Shown here one piece after another: positions 63,521-64,000 of a stretch of DNA of 64,000 nt; positions within the stretch are counted from its first letter, which is position 1; every line of letters begins with the position of its first letter. The translations under genes were made by a program, and so were the position numbers. The notes beneath the pieces are model-generated. The model worked only from the letters and a program-made list of their open reading frames with translations, had not been told where the DNA came from and ran no database searches. The DNA comes from Pseudomonas sp. (lineage in GTDB: Bacteria; Pseudomonadota; Gammaproteobacteria; Pseudomonadales; Pseudomonadaceae): assembly GCF_030147005.1 (NCBI RefSeq), contig NZ_JASLAW010000251.1, positions 1 to 64,000 on the forward strand. The letters run 5' to 3'.

Positions 63521-64000
63521 GACGTGGTTTGAAAATAGCGGGGCTGGCATTGATTGCCATCCTCGCCGTGGTGGTGTTGGCGCTGTGGTCGGTATTGGGC
63601 ACTCAAGCGGGCAGCCGTTGGGCCTTGGGCCAAGTGCCGGGCTTGAGCGTAGCGAACTTTCAGGGTCGACTGGGCGGCCAATGGAGTGCCGACCAGCTGA
63701 TATGGGCGCAAGGCAGCAGCCGCGTCGAGCTGAATGCGCCGACATTTGCCTGGTCGCCCGCGTGCCTGCTGCGCATGACCCTCTGCATCGATCAGTTGGA
63801 CGTGGAGCAGGTCAGCCTGCAATTTCCGCCCAGCGCCGAAGAGAGCAGCAGCGGGCCCATCGCGTTGCCCGACCTGAACCTGCCGCTTGCCGTTCAGTTG
63901 GGCGAGGTTCGCGTCGGTACGTTGCTGTTTAACGGCAGTGAAGAGCTCAAGGGCTTGCAATTGGCCGCGCACTGGACCGCCGAAGGCATGCAGATTGACG
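63517..64000 (+). CDS. tamB: Translocation and assembly module protein TamB, 5' part
   Basis: The first 161 codons of a large periplasm-spanning protein; the gene continues beyond the window. A GTG at 63517 overlaps the tamA stop. The start MRRGLKIAGLALIAILAVVVLALWSVLGTQAG gives one inner-membrane helix, and FQGRLGGQWSADQLIWAQGSSRVELNAPTFAWSP matches the N-terminal TamB/AsmA-type beta repeats. TamB bridges the inner membrane and TamA. Confidence 0.9.
   Translation, partial: MRRGLKIAGLALIAILAVVVLALWSVLGTQAGSRWALGQVPGLSVANFQGRLGGQWSADQLIWAQGSSRVELNAPTFAWSPACLLRMTLCIDQLDVEQVSLQFPPSAEESSSGPIALPDLNLPLAVQLGEVRVGTLLFNGSEELKGLQLAAHWTAEGMQID

Overview
The window is a 64 kb stretch of a GC-rich gamma-proteobacterial chromosome, almost certainly a Pseudomonas of the P. 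fluorescens group. The evidence is the folD - tRNA-Arg/His/Leu/His - tig - clpP - clpX - lon - hupB - ppiD order, a PrrF-type iron sRNA, a CrcZ/CrcY-type sRNA with many A-rich CA motifs, the liu leucine-catabolism cluster with a MerR (LiuR) regulator, phnWX, and several Pseudomonas-type REP/REPIN palindromes. These assignments come from reading protein motifs and remembered family features; no database search was run.

Layout. 1-6.3 kb: an RND efflux pump (permease then adaptor, cut by the left edge), two lipoprotein genes, a small membrane protein gene and pbpG. 6.3-9 kb: a broken tyrosine-recombinase gene and a soluble FIST-domain chemoreceptor. 9-20.8 kb: conserved housekeeping block of folD, four tRNAs, the trigger factor/ClpP/ClpX/Lon chaperone-protease series, hupB, a decayed tRNA-Asp-like sequence, ppiD and a DUF2242-type lipoprotein. 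20.8-27.6 kb: accessory aceE paralogue, divergent MarR regulator and a separate gene for only the C-terminal part of an AceE-like protein, with the same TTGCAATTGCAA element in front of both aceE-type genes; then an AraC regulator and a membrane-anchored nitrilase-fold protein lacking its catalytic residues. 27.8-34.4 kb: fadH, a D-cysteine desulfhydrase-like gene, a cytochrome b561 and the phnW/phnX pair with a divergent LysR regulator. 34.5-36.7 kb: a YebC-family regulator and an LRR-kinase fusion.

36.9-43.8 kb is the most unusual part: an ECF sigma/anti-sigma pair and a catalase-like peroxidase/cytochrome b561 pair share a promoter-like motif (GAATAA-N14-CGTCT). Between them sits a three-gene cassette of a stand-alone adenylation enzyme, a membrane flavoprotein of ferric-reductase type and a crotonase. 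This is my best candidate for an undescribed system.

43.8-46.5 kb: an M14 carboxypeptidase, PrrF RNA with its Fur box, a small unknown protein and an S24-type repressor without its self-cleavage residues. 46.5-55.8 kb: liuABCD (minus strand), a divergent acyl-CoA synthetase, the CrcY-like RNA with a sigma-54 promoter, liuE and liuR. LiuR-type operators lie in front of liuA and liuR. 56-64 kb: LysR/acyl-CoA dehydrogenase divergent pair, a PstS-OmpA fusion, xthA, a GNAT acetyltransferase, tamA and the start of tamB (cut by the right edge).
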